Source of the DNA: CAYVHB01 sp964450865
Lineage (GTDB): Bacteria > Bacillota > Clostridia > Saccharofermentanales > UBA5734
Direction: 5' to 3'
Length of the DNA: 64,000 nt
Assembly (NCBI GenBank): GCA_964450865.1
Contig: CAYVHB010000014.1
Span: 19,471 to 83,470 of the forward strand
In this document: piece after piece, positions 53,206-61,444 of the stretch
Numbering within the stretch: position 1 is the first letter of the stretch
How the letters are laid out: each line of letters opens with the position of its first letter
Translations under genes and position numbers: made by a program
The notes under the pieces: model-generated
Seen by the model: the letters and a program-made list of their open reading frames with translations, nothing else
Databases searched by the model: none
Told to the model about the DNA's origin: nothing

Positions 53206-53910
53206 ATGAATCTCAATCTGTCGGAAATTGTTTTTATTCTGGACCGCAGCGGTTCGATGAGTGGCCTCGAGAGTGACACCATCGGCGGATACAACGGCTT
53301 CCTGGCCCGCCAGAAAGCTGAGCCGGGCGAGGCCCGGATTACCACGATCCTGTTTGATGATCAGTACGAGGTGCTCCATGACGCGATAGATATCAAGTCC
53401 GTACAGTCCATCACCGAACGGGAATATTTCACCCGCGGCTCGACGGCCCTGCTGGATGCCGTCGGCAAAACGATCAACAGCGTTGGCCGGCGCTTGCGCG
53501 ACACCCCGGAAGACCAGCGGCCAGGCAAGGTTATCTTTGTAATCACGACGGATGGCCTGGAAAATGCCAGCCGCGAGTTCAATTATCAGAAAATCAGGGA
53601 GATGATCACCCATCAGCGTGATAAATACAGCTGGGAATTCATATTCCTTGGCGCCAATATTGACGCCGAGGGTGTAGCCGGCCAGATTGGTATCGCCCGG
53701 GACCGTGCTGCCAATTACAGCGCCAGTCCGGTCGGTACCGGCGCCATGTATGCCAGCATGGCCGATAATGTCAGCCAGCTGCGCCGCCATAAGGCCATGG
53801 CTCCTGACTGGAAAGACCGCCTCAGTCCTGAACAGGATCGACAAGCTCAGCAGAGCCGGCCGGACCAGCCCGACAAGCCGGATAAAAAGAAACGCAAGCA
53901 TCAGCCTTGA
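53206..53910 (+). CDS. von Willebrand factor A domain protein
   Basis: A 234-residue protein that is almost entirely one vWA domain. The metal-ion-dependent adhesion site is complete: DRSGSMSG at 14-21, the Thr/Ser in RGSTALLDAV and the Asp in TTDGLENASREF. The C-terminal 40 residues are a Lys/Gln/Pro-rich tail (KPDKKKRKHQP). Such stand-alone proteins resemble the TerF/vWA group with unknown chaperone-like or complex-assembly functions. The ribosome site AAGGAGG lies eight bases before the ATG. The first codons are also present left of the gap at 53051. It follows sbcC in the same direction and may belong to the same operon. Confidence 0.88.
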   Translation: MNLNLSEIVFILDRSGSMSGLESDTIGGYNGFLARQKAEPGEARITTILFDDQYEVLHDAIDIKSVQSITEREYFTRGSTALLDAVGKTINSVGRRLRDTPEDQRPGKVIFVITTDGLENASREFNYQKIREMITHQRDKYSWEFIFLGANIDAEGVAGQIGIARDRAANYSASPVGTGAMYASMADNVSQLRRHKAMAPDWKDRLSPEQDRQAQQSRPDQPDKPDKKKRKHQP

Positions 53911-53933
53911 TTGAAGCATCAGCCTTGATTGAA
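53898..53933. repeat. 18-base tandem duplication at the vWA stop
   Basis: GCATCAGCCTTGATTGAA occurs twice back to back and includes the vWA stop codon TGA, so the stop context is duplicated. Confidence 0.85.
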
Positions 53934-54005
53934 GCGGCCTGGTAGCCTGAGGATTTCTGGCTGCCAGCAGCGTGCCGGCTGCCCCGGACCGGGGGAGTGG
54001 CTGCT

Positions 54006-55064
54006 TCAGCCCGCCTCACTGGCTATTTCCGCCAGCAGCTGCAGGACTTTAGCCAGCAATTGCGGCGGGCTGTTTTGCTGCAGCCGTTCCCGGACCTGTC
54101 TATACCAGATGGTATCCGGCTGGAGCAGCCGGGCTGATTTTTTAAAAAGCGCCGTCGCCGCAGCGCTCTGTTCCTGTTGCAGGTAGATCAGCAGGGCAGT
54201 AATGACCGCTTCACGAAAAAGATTTAACATTTCAAGGCGAAAAGGGTAAAGCCAGATCCATTCGCGGTCGGTTAAAAGCTCGTCCTGATAAGCTGCTATG
54301 GCCTTTAGCAGGCTGGCCAGGTCTGATCGGCCGGCGTTGTCCCGCAGTATACGGACGTCCCAGACCATGTCAGGCGCTACGGACAGCCGATATGAGCCCT
54401 TATCGACTTCCACCGCGATGTTCAGGTCATATTCCCGCAAGGTTTTTTTCAGCCGATAGATCGTGGAGTATAGATTTTGTTCGGCGTGTTTGCCATCGGC
54501 ATCGGGCCACAGGAGATCCATCAGCTGCCATTTGGAAATGGCTGTGCGGTTCAATAAAAGACAGGCCAGCAATTCCTCGACCCGGCTGGTTGGCCAGCGG
54601 ACCGGCTGGCCACTGGCATCGCTGACCAGCCATTTGCCCAGCATGCCAATAATGGCCAGCTGTTTGTCTGCCTGGGCCGAAGTGTCAGGTGGCTGGTATG
54701 AGGCACTCACACTGTGCAGCCGGCTGACGGTTTTTTCCAGACGATCCATTTCAACCGGTTTGAGCAGGTAATCCAGGGCGCAGACCTCAAAAGCCTGCAG
54801 CGCATAGGTATTGTAAGCTGTCACAAAGACGATCTGAATCCCGGGGTGAATATCCTCCAGTCCGGAAGCCAGTTCAATCCCGTTGATGCCGGGCATTTCA
54901 ATGTCGAGAAAGACCGCATCCGGTTTCAAGTCGGCAATCCTGGCCAGCGCCTCCGCCGGTTTCTGGCATTGCGCCAGGATTTTGACTTGGGGAAAGGCGG
55001 ATAAGAGGTGGGCCAGCAGATCGAGAGCCGGGCGCTCATCGTCAACAAGAATAACACTGGGCAT
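54006..55064 (-). CDS. Response regulator with winged-helix / BTAD-like output
   Basis: A 352-residue regulator. Residues 1-120 are a receiver domain with LVDDERPALD, the phospho-accepting Asp in AVFLDIEMPGINGIE, the Thr in FVTAYNTYALQAFE and the Lys in YLLKPVEMD. Residues about 165-240 form a winged-helix (ELLACLLLNRTAISKWQLMDLLWPD, NLYSTIYRLKKTLRE) and 250-352 a helical BTAD-like domain as in SARP regulators. It is the last gene after the two histidine kinases, 88 bases downstream, and is the obvious target of the active kinase. The ATG at 55064 (MPSVILVDDE) is preferred to a start 16 codons earlier. Confidence 0.9.
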   Translation of the reverse strand: MPSVILVDDERPALDLLAHLLSAFPQVKILAQCQKPAEALARIADLKPDAVFLDIEMPGINGIELASGLEDIHPGIQIVFVTAYNTYALQAFEVCALDYLLKPVEMDRLEKTVSRLHSVSASYQPPDTSAQADKQLAIIGMLGKWLVSDASGQPVRWPTSRVEELLACLLLNRTAISKWQLMDLLWPDADGKHAEQNLYSTIYRLKKTLREYDLNIAVEVDKGSYRLSVAPDMVWDVRILRDNAGRSDLASLLKAIAAYQDELLTDREWIWLYPFRLEMLNLFREAVITALLIYLQQEQSAAATALFKKSARLLQPDTIWYRQVRERLQQNSPPQLLAKVLQLLAEIASEAG

Positions 55065-55152
55065 AATTTGTACAATCTCCTGCCTGTCATACTGAACATA
55101 TCTTTTCAGCAAACGCTGGTTTCTTCCGGTCCTTTTGCTTCTTGCCTGAGCC

Positions 55153-57180
55153 TTAAACCCAAAATTGGACAGTTGTGCCGCTATCCGGCGTGCTCTGGAC
55201 TGTCAGGCCACTGCTGCCGGCCTGCAGCAGGCGACGCTGGACCTGGATCAGGGCGGGGATCGCCAGCCCCTCCGCCATGAAAACCGGCCGGTGGCCTGAT
55301 TGGCCGGGGGTCAGCAGTGCGTTCTGGAGAGCTGCCAGCTGATCGGCTGTCATCCCGATCCCGTCGTCCCTGACTGTGACGTGCACAGCCTGGGCCAGCT
55401 GGCGGATTGTGATCCAGAGCGTACCACCGTCAGGCTTGCGGATCAGTCCGTGCTCGATGGCGTTCTCCACCAGGGGCTGAATCGAATAAGCCGGGATTTG
55501 CCGTTGCAACAGTTCTTCAGGCACATCCAGGCAGATGTGCAGGCGAGCTGCCAGGCGGGCTTGTTCCAGGTCGAGAAAGGCCCGGATCAGCTCAAGTTCG
55601 CGGGCCAGCCTGATCTTCTGGTCAGTCCAGTCAAAATCAAACCGGCCGCGCAGACAGGTACTGAGGCTGCCGAGCAAAGCATTGGCACGGGCCACATCCT
55701 GGCAACAAAAGTCAATGATCGTGCCCAGGGCCTGATCCTGGAATAGCGGATTGATATGTGAGCGCAGCAAGGCGTTTTCGGCCGCGGCCGTTTCTTGTTC
55801 CCGGCAGGCTAGCTCGTACAGGGCCTGCAGATTTTTCGTATAGGTATCATAGAACCGGATGCCCAGCATGAAAATCATTGCCATTGCCAGTGCCAGGCCA
55901 CTGATCTGGCTGATCAGCATATCCTGGACCAGGCCGAATGAGAAACTGACGATATCAACAGACAGCGTGATCAGACAAGCCGTGGCAAAAAGCGCAACAG
56001 CTTGCTGACTGGTCGGCTGGCCTGGTACCGGCCGGCGGAAAAACCGAACGAGATTGCGCCCAAAAGACAGCCCATAAAAACAACTGCCAACAATCGCCAG
56101 GCCAGCCGTCAGGAAGAAATGGTATAGCTGTGGCAAAACCAGGAACAGTCCGCCGCCAGCCCCCAGAAAAATACGCAGGAAAATCTGGTCCCGGCGGGTA
56201 AAACATTCATGGTCAATCTGGTGGATCAGGAAAATCGCGCTGACGTTTGTCCCGACAATGCCGATATTCAAGAGCAGCCTCGATGTCTCATAGGGGAGAT
56301 CTGGCCACAGCAACAGGATGGTTCGTTCGCTCATCAGCCCATATACCAGGGCAAGAAACCAGCATAAGAGCGTAAAGCTGTAATGAGTGCGCGTAATCTG
56401 GCCAATCCGTCGCGTGACAAGCTGGATAAACAGGTAAACCAGGCCCATCGTGAGCAAAACAATCTGCGTAAACAGTTCCAGCTGAATTTGCTTGAGGTTG
56501 CTGCGGACCAGCGCCTGTTCACGGCCCAGAAAAATCGGGCCGGCAATGCCGGACTGCAGATAGGCATCTGATGCAGCCTGTACGACAATTTCCAGATCGG
56601 GGCTGCTGGTCTCGAAAAATGTCATCTGTGAAATATTGCCGGCCTGAAACACATCGGACCGGGCTGCCGGTACGCCATCCTGCAAGAGAAGCTGGCCGTT
56701 GACATAAATCGCGCTGGCGTTGCGGATCAAGGTCTTGCGGATACCGAACGTCTCATGCAGGGGCAAGCCGCTGACAATCAGACGATAGGTCGCATAGCCG
56801 ATCGGTGATTCCCGCTTCAGATCGCGCGCCAGGGGCCAGGGGCCAGGTACGAGGACGAGGCTGCTGCTGACAGGACCTGGATAAGCGTCGACCCGGTCGC
56901 CCTGGCTGGCTGCGCCAGTCGCCGTTGATTCCAGAAAATCGGCAGGTGTCAGCAATTGCTGCCAATAGACTTCCCACTGGCCCTTCAGGGCGACGACATT
57001 TTGCCCGGGTAAATTAAAATCCCGGCCCTGCAGATCCAGCCGCCCATTGATTGCCTGCAGAGCCGTTGCTTGTTGCTGTTCGCTGACCCGGCGGACCAGG
57101 AAAAAGGTCACAAATAAGATTGCCAGCATGATAATCAACAGCATTTGCCGGGATATGAACGTGCGGCCTGGCTTTTTCAT
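55153..57180 (-). CDS. 7TMR-DISM histidine kinase-like protein lacking the catalytic His
   Basis: A 675-residue membrane protein: N-terminal anchor, extracellular galactose-binding-like domain (LKGQWEVYWQQLLTPADF), seven helices, short coiled coil and a His_kinase/HATPase pair. In the phosphotransfer helix the family has INPHFLFN; here it reads INPLFQDQ, so the phospho-accepting His is Leu. The ATPase half looks sound: QPLVENAIEHGL (N-box) and VRDDGIGM (G1). It can probably bind ATP but not autophosphorylate. The gene starts four bases inside the previous kinase gene (ATGA), implying a fixed ratio; it may be the regulatory half of a heterodimer. Confidence 0.9.
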   Translation of the reverse strand: MKKPGRTFISRQMLLIIMLAILFVTFFLVRRVSEQQQATALQAINGRLDLQGRDFNLPGQNVVALKGQWEVYWQQLLTPADFLESTATGAASQGDRVDAYPGPVSSSLVLVPGPWPLARDLKRESPIGYATYRLIVSGLPLHETFGIRKTLIRNASAIYVNGQLLLQDGVPAARSDVFQAGNISQMTFFETSSPDLEIVVQAASDAYLQSGIAGPIFLGREQALVRSNLKQIQLELFTQIVLLTMGLVYLFIQLVTRRIGQITRTHYSFTLLCWFLALVYGLMSERTILLLWPDLPYETSRLLLNIGIVGTNVSAIFLIHQIDHECFTRRDQIFLRIFLGAGGGLFLVLPQLYHFFLTAGLAIVGSCFYGLSFGRNLVRFFRRPVPGQPTSQQAVALFATACLITLSVDIVSFSFGLVQDMLISQISGLALAMAMIFMLGIRFYDTYTKNLQALYELACREQETAAAENALLRSHINPLFQDQALGTIIDFCCQDVARANALLGSLSTCLRGRFDFDWTDQKIRLARELELIRAFLDLEQARLAARLHICLDVPEELLQRQIPAYSIQPLVENAIEHGLIRKPDGGTLWITIRQLAQAVHVTVRDDGIGMTADQLAALQNALLTPGQSGHRPVFMAEGLAIPALIQVQRRLLQAGSSGLTVQSTPDSGTTVQFWV

Positions 57181-59498
57181 GTCTGGCGCTCTTTCTCCAG
57201 CCCGGCGAAGGTTTGCGGGGCCGGTACAGCGTTGGCGTGATAGGTCTGGTGGGGGCCGCCCGGCTGGGAGTTTACAGCGTTGGCGTGATGGATCTGGTGG
57301 GGGATTGACGTTGATCTTGAAGAATTTGCCGGTACGGTAAAAGACAGGCTGCTGCCCTGACCGGGCTGGCTGCTGATTTGCAGCCCCTGGCCAAAGGCGT
57401 TTACCAGGCGTTTGTTGACGTTCTGCAGCCCGACTCCCCGGCGCTGCTGATTTTCAGAAGAATGGGGCATTTCCCCCGGTCTGTGTCCGGCCCTGACACC
57501 TGAATCCATCTGGTCTGCGAACAGATCGGGGACTGGACAACCGACTTTAGCCCAGGCTTGTCCGTCTGTACCCCGGTTTTTCCTGATCCGGCTTACCACA
57601 CCCGGCCCAGACTTGAGCGGTGGCGCCTGGCTGTGCGCTATCGCCGGTTCAGCCAGCAAACGGGCCACCTGTTCCTCTGTCAGGCCGATCCCATTATCGG
57701 CGACGATGATCAGAACATCCTCATTGACCTGGCGGGCACTGATCCAGACAGTCCCACCCTCTTCACCGGGCATCAGGCCGTGACGGATGGCATTTTCGAC
57801 CAGTGGCTGAATGCTGGCTGCCGGCAGCAAGGTGGCCAGGAGTTCGGCCGGCACATCGATAACCGTATTCAGACGTTCGCCAAAGCGGGCTTTTTCGATT
57901 TTCAGATAAGCATCAATCAGTGATAGTTCCCGGGCTAACGGAATCAGCTGATTGAACCGGTCAGTCGCATAATTATTCTGCAGATAGGTACGCAGGTTAA
58001 CCAGCAGTTCGGTCGCCTTCTGACCATCCGTATAGCAGTACGACTTGATTGTATTGAGCGTGTTAAACAGAAAATGCGGATTGATCTGGGCTCGCAAGAA
58101 GGCATTTTCAACGTTCTTGCTCTCCTTTGCCTGCAGGATGAGCCGATAGGAAGAACGCAGCTGGCGGACTTTGGCTGAATGAAACTGAATGCCCAGCAGA
58201 ATGATCAGGGCCAGCCCCAGGGCTGCACTGCTCAGGCCACCCAGCAGGCGGTAGCTGATCACTCCATAGGAATAGAGTGTCATGTCCAGGTTATAGATGA
58301 TCAGGGCTATCAGGATATAAATCAGGATTGCATGATGGACAGGCTCCAGCCCGCCATGCTGACCGTGCCAGTAACGACGCAGATTGCGCAACAACAAATA
58401 AGGATTGTAAAGACTGGCCAGGACAACCAGGATCGCCATGATGAGAAAGTGCATGGTCTGGGGTAAAATCAGAAACAGACCCAGGCAAAGACCCAGGGCG
58501 CTGAGCTGCCAGGTCAGGTGACGACGGGGCAGGAAAGCAGGATCGGAGCGATGCAGGAAGACAGCCATGCTTGCGGTACAGACCACAATCGAAAGGTATA
58601 AGAGATGCATGACAAACCGGTAGGTCGCAGCTGGCCAAAGCAGCAGGAAAGTTCGCTCGCCCATCAGTGAACTGATAAAAGCCAGGCAAAAGCAGAAAAT
58701 GGCAAAGCTGACGTTCATCTTTTCGTCGAGGCGCAGGCGATGGGTGACCAGGAACAGGAAAATATACACGAGGCCAATCGTAACCAGGATCGTCTGGCTG
58801 GTCAGTTCGCGGATGAACCGGGAATTGTTCAGCTGCAGGATGTCCTGCTCGGTGCCGAAAAAAATCGGCTCGGCTATGCCCGCTTGCAGCGAAGTATCGG
58901 AGGCGACCTGCACGAGGATTTCCAGTTGTGGCTCAGTCAGTTTCAAAAAACTGATCTGCGGCGAATTTCCTGTCTGCTCCAGGTTGATTCTGGCAACCGG
59001 CTGGCCGTCTTTGAGCAGGAGCCGGCCATTGGCATAAATGGCACTGGCCCGGCGGATGTTGGTTTTCTTGAAACCGAAGACCCCGCCTGGCGTCAGTCCT
59101 GTGATCTGCAAACGGTAAGTCGCATACGTCGGCTGATTACCAGCTGTCAGCAGGGCTTGCCAGCTCCAGCGCGCTGGTACTGGCTGATAACCGTCCAGTC
59201 GGGGGCTTATAGCGGGAGCGGACGGGACGGCAGCCTGGCTGCCGGCGACAAAATCGGCCGGCGTCAGCAGTTGCTGCTGGTAGATTTCCCACTGGCCACT
59301 AAGTCCGATCACACCCCGGCTGGCAAAATCCCAGCCTGCGAGATCCAGCACACCGTTTTCAGCCTGGGGCCAGGCCTGGCGCCGGGTTGAATATGTCCAC
59401 TGGATCAGGGCACTCAGGACAATCAGGCTGCCTGTCAGGCAAATCAGCAAAATGTCCGGCCGTTGAAACAGGCGGCGAAACCAGAAAATTCGATTCAT
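57177..59498 (-). CDS. 7TMR-DISM sensor histidine kinase
   Basis: A 773-residue kinase paralogous to the following gene. It has the same sensor (LSGQWEIYQQQLLTPADF, ATYRLQITGL), seven membrane helices and an intact phosphotransfer motif AQINPHFLFNTLNTI. The ATPase N-box is QPLVENAIRHGL and the G1 box ADNGIGLT. Between G1 and the GVGLQNVNKRL G2 box sits an insertion of about 75 residues rich in Gly, Ser, Pro and His, and the C-terminus has a repeated His/Ala/Asn tail. The ATG at 59498 begins 11 bases after the stop of the peptidase gene. It probably phosphorylates the response regulator at 54006-55064. Confidence 0.92.
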   Translation of the reverse strand: MNRIFWFRRLFQRPDILLICLTGSLIVLSALIQWTYSTRRQAWPQAENGVLDLAGWDFASRGVIGLSGQWEIYQQQLLTPADFVAGSQAAVPSAPAISPRLDGYQPVPARWSWQALLTAGNQPTYATYRLQITGLTPGGVFGFKKTNIRRASAIYANGRLLLKDGQPVARINLEQTGNSPQISFLKLTEPQLEILVQVASDTSLQAGIAEPIFFGTEQDILQLNNSRFIRELTSQTILVTIGLVYIFLFLVTHRLRLDEKMNVSFAIFCFCLAFISSLMGERTFLLLWPAATYRFVMHLLYLSIVVCTASMAVFLHRSDPAFLPRRHLTWQLSALGLCLGLFLILPQTMHFLIMAILVVLASLYNPYLLLRNLRRYWHGQHGGLEPVHHAILIYILIALIIYNLDMTLYSYGVISYRLLGGLSSAALGLALIILLGIQFHSAKVRQLRSSYRLILQAKESKNVENAFLRAQINPHFLFNTLNTIKSYCYTDGQKATELLVNLRTYLQNNYATDRFNQLIPLARELSLIDAYLKIEKARFGERLNTVIDVPAELLATLLPAASIQPLVENAIRHGLMPGEEGGTVWISARQVNEDVLIIVADNGIGLTEEQVARLLAEPAIAHSQAPPLKSGPGVVSRIRKNRGTDGQAWAKVGCPVPDLFADQMDSGVRAGHRPGEMPHSSENQQRRGVGLQNVNKRLVNAFGQGLQISSQPGQGSSLSFTVPANSSRSTSIPHQIHHANAVNSQPGGPHQTYHANAVPAPQTFAGLEKERQT
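57225..57303 (-). repeat. Two 31-base repeats with a 48-base period in the kinase C-terminus
   Basis: Copies at 57225-57255 and 57273-57303 differ at two bases and encode the repeated HANAV/QTYHANAV tail of the kinase. Confidence 0.85.
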
Positions 59499-59508
59499 CA
59501 CAGGGTAT

Positions 59509-60720
59509 TCAGCATGTTGCCATGATATTGGGAACGACGACAATGTCGCATGCCCCGCCAGTCAGGCAGACCGGGCCGCCGTCAGTCAGCAGATAGGTCT
59601 CCTCGACCCCGACCATGCCGACGCCTTCAATGCCGCACTTGGGCTCGATCGCGATGACCATGTTGGCTGCGAGCGGCTGGGTCCAGCCATTGGCGATGAC
59701 CGGGATCTCATCGATATGCAAGCCGACGCCATGACCGAGGAATTTGACTCCCTCTGCGCCAAATCCCATGAAATGGCGCTGCAGAACCGGCGGCAGGTCC
59801 TGCATGATCGCCTGGTAGATCGCTGCCGGGATCGCGCCAACAGTCAGCCGGCTGACGATCCGGTCGAGGATATCCTTGCAGGCCCGGTGGACGGCCAGCA
59901 CCTCAGGCGCTGGCGCCTGGCCAAATGAATAGACCTGGGTTTTGTCACTGTGATAGCCGTGGACTCCGTACCCGACATCAACGAATACCAGATCACCCTG
60001 GTGCAGGTAATTATGCCGGTCGCCGATCAGCGGCACGGCCGGGCTCATGCCGCGCATCCCGCCCGGGCCGTCGAAGCTGTTCGGGTAAATGGAATTGATT
60101 CCGAACGTGACCTGACCGACAATCATTTCAGTCTGAAACATGGAAAACCGGGAAACACCGTGATAACCGTGGTGGATCATCGCCCGGTACAGATCAGCGA
60201 TCAGGTCCGCCTCGCTCATGCCTTCCCGCAGCAAGTCCGGCACAATCGTCTGCACCAGCTCGGCATGCTTGCGACCGGACTCGGCAATCAGCGCCCGTTC
60301 ATAGGCGCTTTTTATGGATCGCAAATTGGCAATAACACGGTCCAGCGGCATAATGGCTTCGATGGTAAAATACTTTTTCAACCGCTCGATGGTGGCAAAA
60401 GGTACCACCTCGGTCTCCAGCCAGACCGTTCCCAGATTGGCCGGCATGTGTGCGAGCATGTCCCGGTAAGTTGCGATCTTGATGATTGGCTCCAGCGGAG
60501 ACTCCAGGCGGGCCCGCTCGTAGCTTTTGCGGACGAAGTGGATGTGCGAGCCATCCTTGAGCAGGACGAGCAGACCGTCCTGCATGGTGCCGGTGAAGTA
60601 GTACTGGTTCAGCCGGCTGATGACGATGGCGGTATCAAAGGCCTGGCCCGTGGTGGTCAGCCGGCTGAACAGGGCCGTGATACGTGACTCGAATTCCTGG
60701 CAGGTTGGATTTTCAAACAT
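59509..60720 (-). CDS. M24-family metallopeptidase (Xaa-Pro aminopeptidase-like)
   Basis: A 403-residue enzyme with a creatinase-like N-terminal domain (RLNQYYFTGTMQDGLLVL) and a C-terminal pita-bread catalytic domain. Metal ligands: Asp in VFVDVGYGVHGYHSDKTQV (two Asp), His in FLGHGVGLHIDE and two Glu in MVIAIEPKCGIEGVGMVGVEETYLL. Specific substrate is not readable; Xaa-Pro dipeptides are the family default. The start at 60720 has GAAGGAG upstream. It is the first gene of the kinase operon; whether it makes or destroys a peptide ligand of the sensors is not shown. Confidence 0.93.
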   Translation of the reverse strand: MFENPTCQEFESRITALFSRLTTTGQAFDTAIVISRLNQYYFTGTMQDGLLVLLKDGSHIHFVRKSYERARLESPLEPIIKIATYRDMLAHMPANLGTVWLETEVVPFATIERLKKYFTIEAIMPLDRVIANLRSIKSAYERALIAESGRKHAELVQTIVPDLLREGMSEADLIADLYRAMIHHGYHGVSRFSMFQTEMIVGQVTFGINSIYPNSFDGPGGMRGMSPAVPLIGDRHNYLHQGDLVFVDVGYGVHGYHSDKTQVYSFGQAPAPEVLAVHRACKDILDRIVSRLTVGAIPAAIYQAIMQDLPPVLQRHFMGFGAEGVKFLGHGVGLHIDEIPVIANGWTQPLAANMVIAIEPKCGIEGVGMVGVEETYLLTDGGPVCLTGGACDIVVVPNIMATC

Positions 60721-60890
60721 GGCAAACTCCTTCACGGCAACTTTGAGCAACAGTATACCACAACTTTTCCTCACAATTGTTCACACGGTCATCATCTCGT
60801 ACGTAACCCAGGTCATGTTGAACAAGCCGGCTGCCGGGTTATGCTTATATCAGTCAGAATTTAAAAATGAATCGAAATGAGGACTGGAAA

Positions 60891-61436
60891 ATGAATAAAA
60901 ATGGTAATTATAAAACGTCTGCTCATCAGCCTGCTTCACGCCGGAAAACGCCGCTTGTGAGGACACTGGCCCTGCGCCCGGCCTCGGCCAGGCTCGACTG
61001 GCGGCTCGTATTGCTGGCAGCCGTCCTGCTCGTCCTGCTGGTCAGTCAGACCGCCTGTGGCAGTTCGGCCAGCGCCACCACCCCCGCACCGACAACAGCC
61101 AGTCAGACTGCTGGCAGTTCCAGCTCATCCGCCTCTGAAGCAGCCACCAGCAGTTCCGGAACAACTGCCGCAGTGAGCAGCACAACGGCGGCGGCTGCCG
61201 GTGAACGGGCCTTTACCATCGATGAGCTGGCAAAATATGACGGCAAGAATGGTAATCCTGCCTATATCACCGTCTCGGGTGTCGTCTACGACGTATCTGC
61301 CATTCGCGAATGGCGCGACGGCATCCATCAGGGCCGTTATCAGGCCGGCCAGGATTATACCGATCTCATCAAACAGTCACCGCATGGCACCAGCGTCCTG
61401 AAACGCGCCGTCCGCGTGGGCACCCTGGCCAGCTGA
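60891..61436 (+). CDS. Cytochrome b5-like heme-binding lipoprotein
   Basis: A 181-residue exported protein. A basic N-terminus and hydrophobic segment (LVLLAAVLLVLLVSQTAC) end in a lipobox-like QTAC. A long Ser/Thr/Ala linker (about 60-115, low complexity) joins it to a cytochrome b5-like heme/steroid domain (FTIDELAKYDGKNGNPAYITVSG, VVYDVSAIREWRDGIHQGRYQAGQDYT given by its ends). The family's two axial His are not both obvious here; HQGRYQAG and SPHGTSVL contain candidates. Firmicute relatives have been annotated as predicted heme/steroid-binding proteins. The ATG at 60891 has GAGG upstream. Convergent with the protease gene. Confidence 0.75.
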   Translation: MNKNGNYKTSAHQPASRRKTPLVRTLALRPASARLDWRLVLLAAVLLVLLVSQTACGSSASATTPAPTTASQTAGSSSSSASEAATSSSGTTAAVSSTTAAAAGERAFTIDELAKYDGKNGNPAYITVSGVVYDVSAIREWRDGIHQGRYQAGQDYTDLIKQSPHGTSVLKRAVRVGTLAS

Positions 61437-61444
61437 TAACGATA

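Noticed and set aside
52616..53919. Frames running through the N-run on both strands
   Set aside because: The gap makes the joined translations meaningless.
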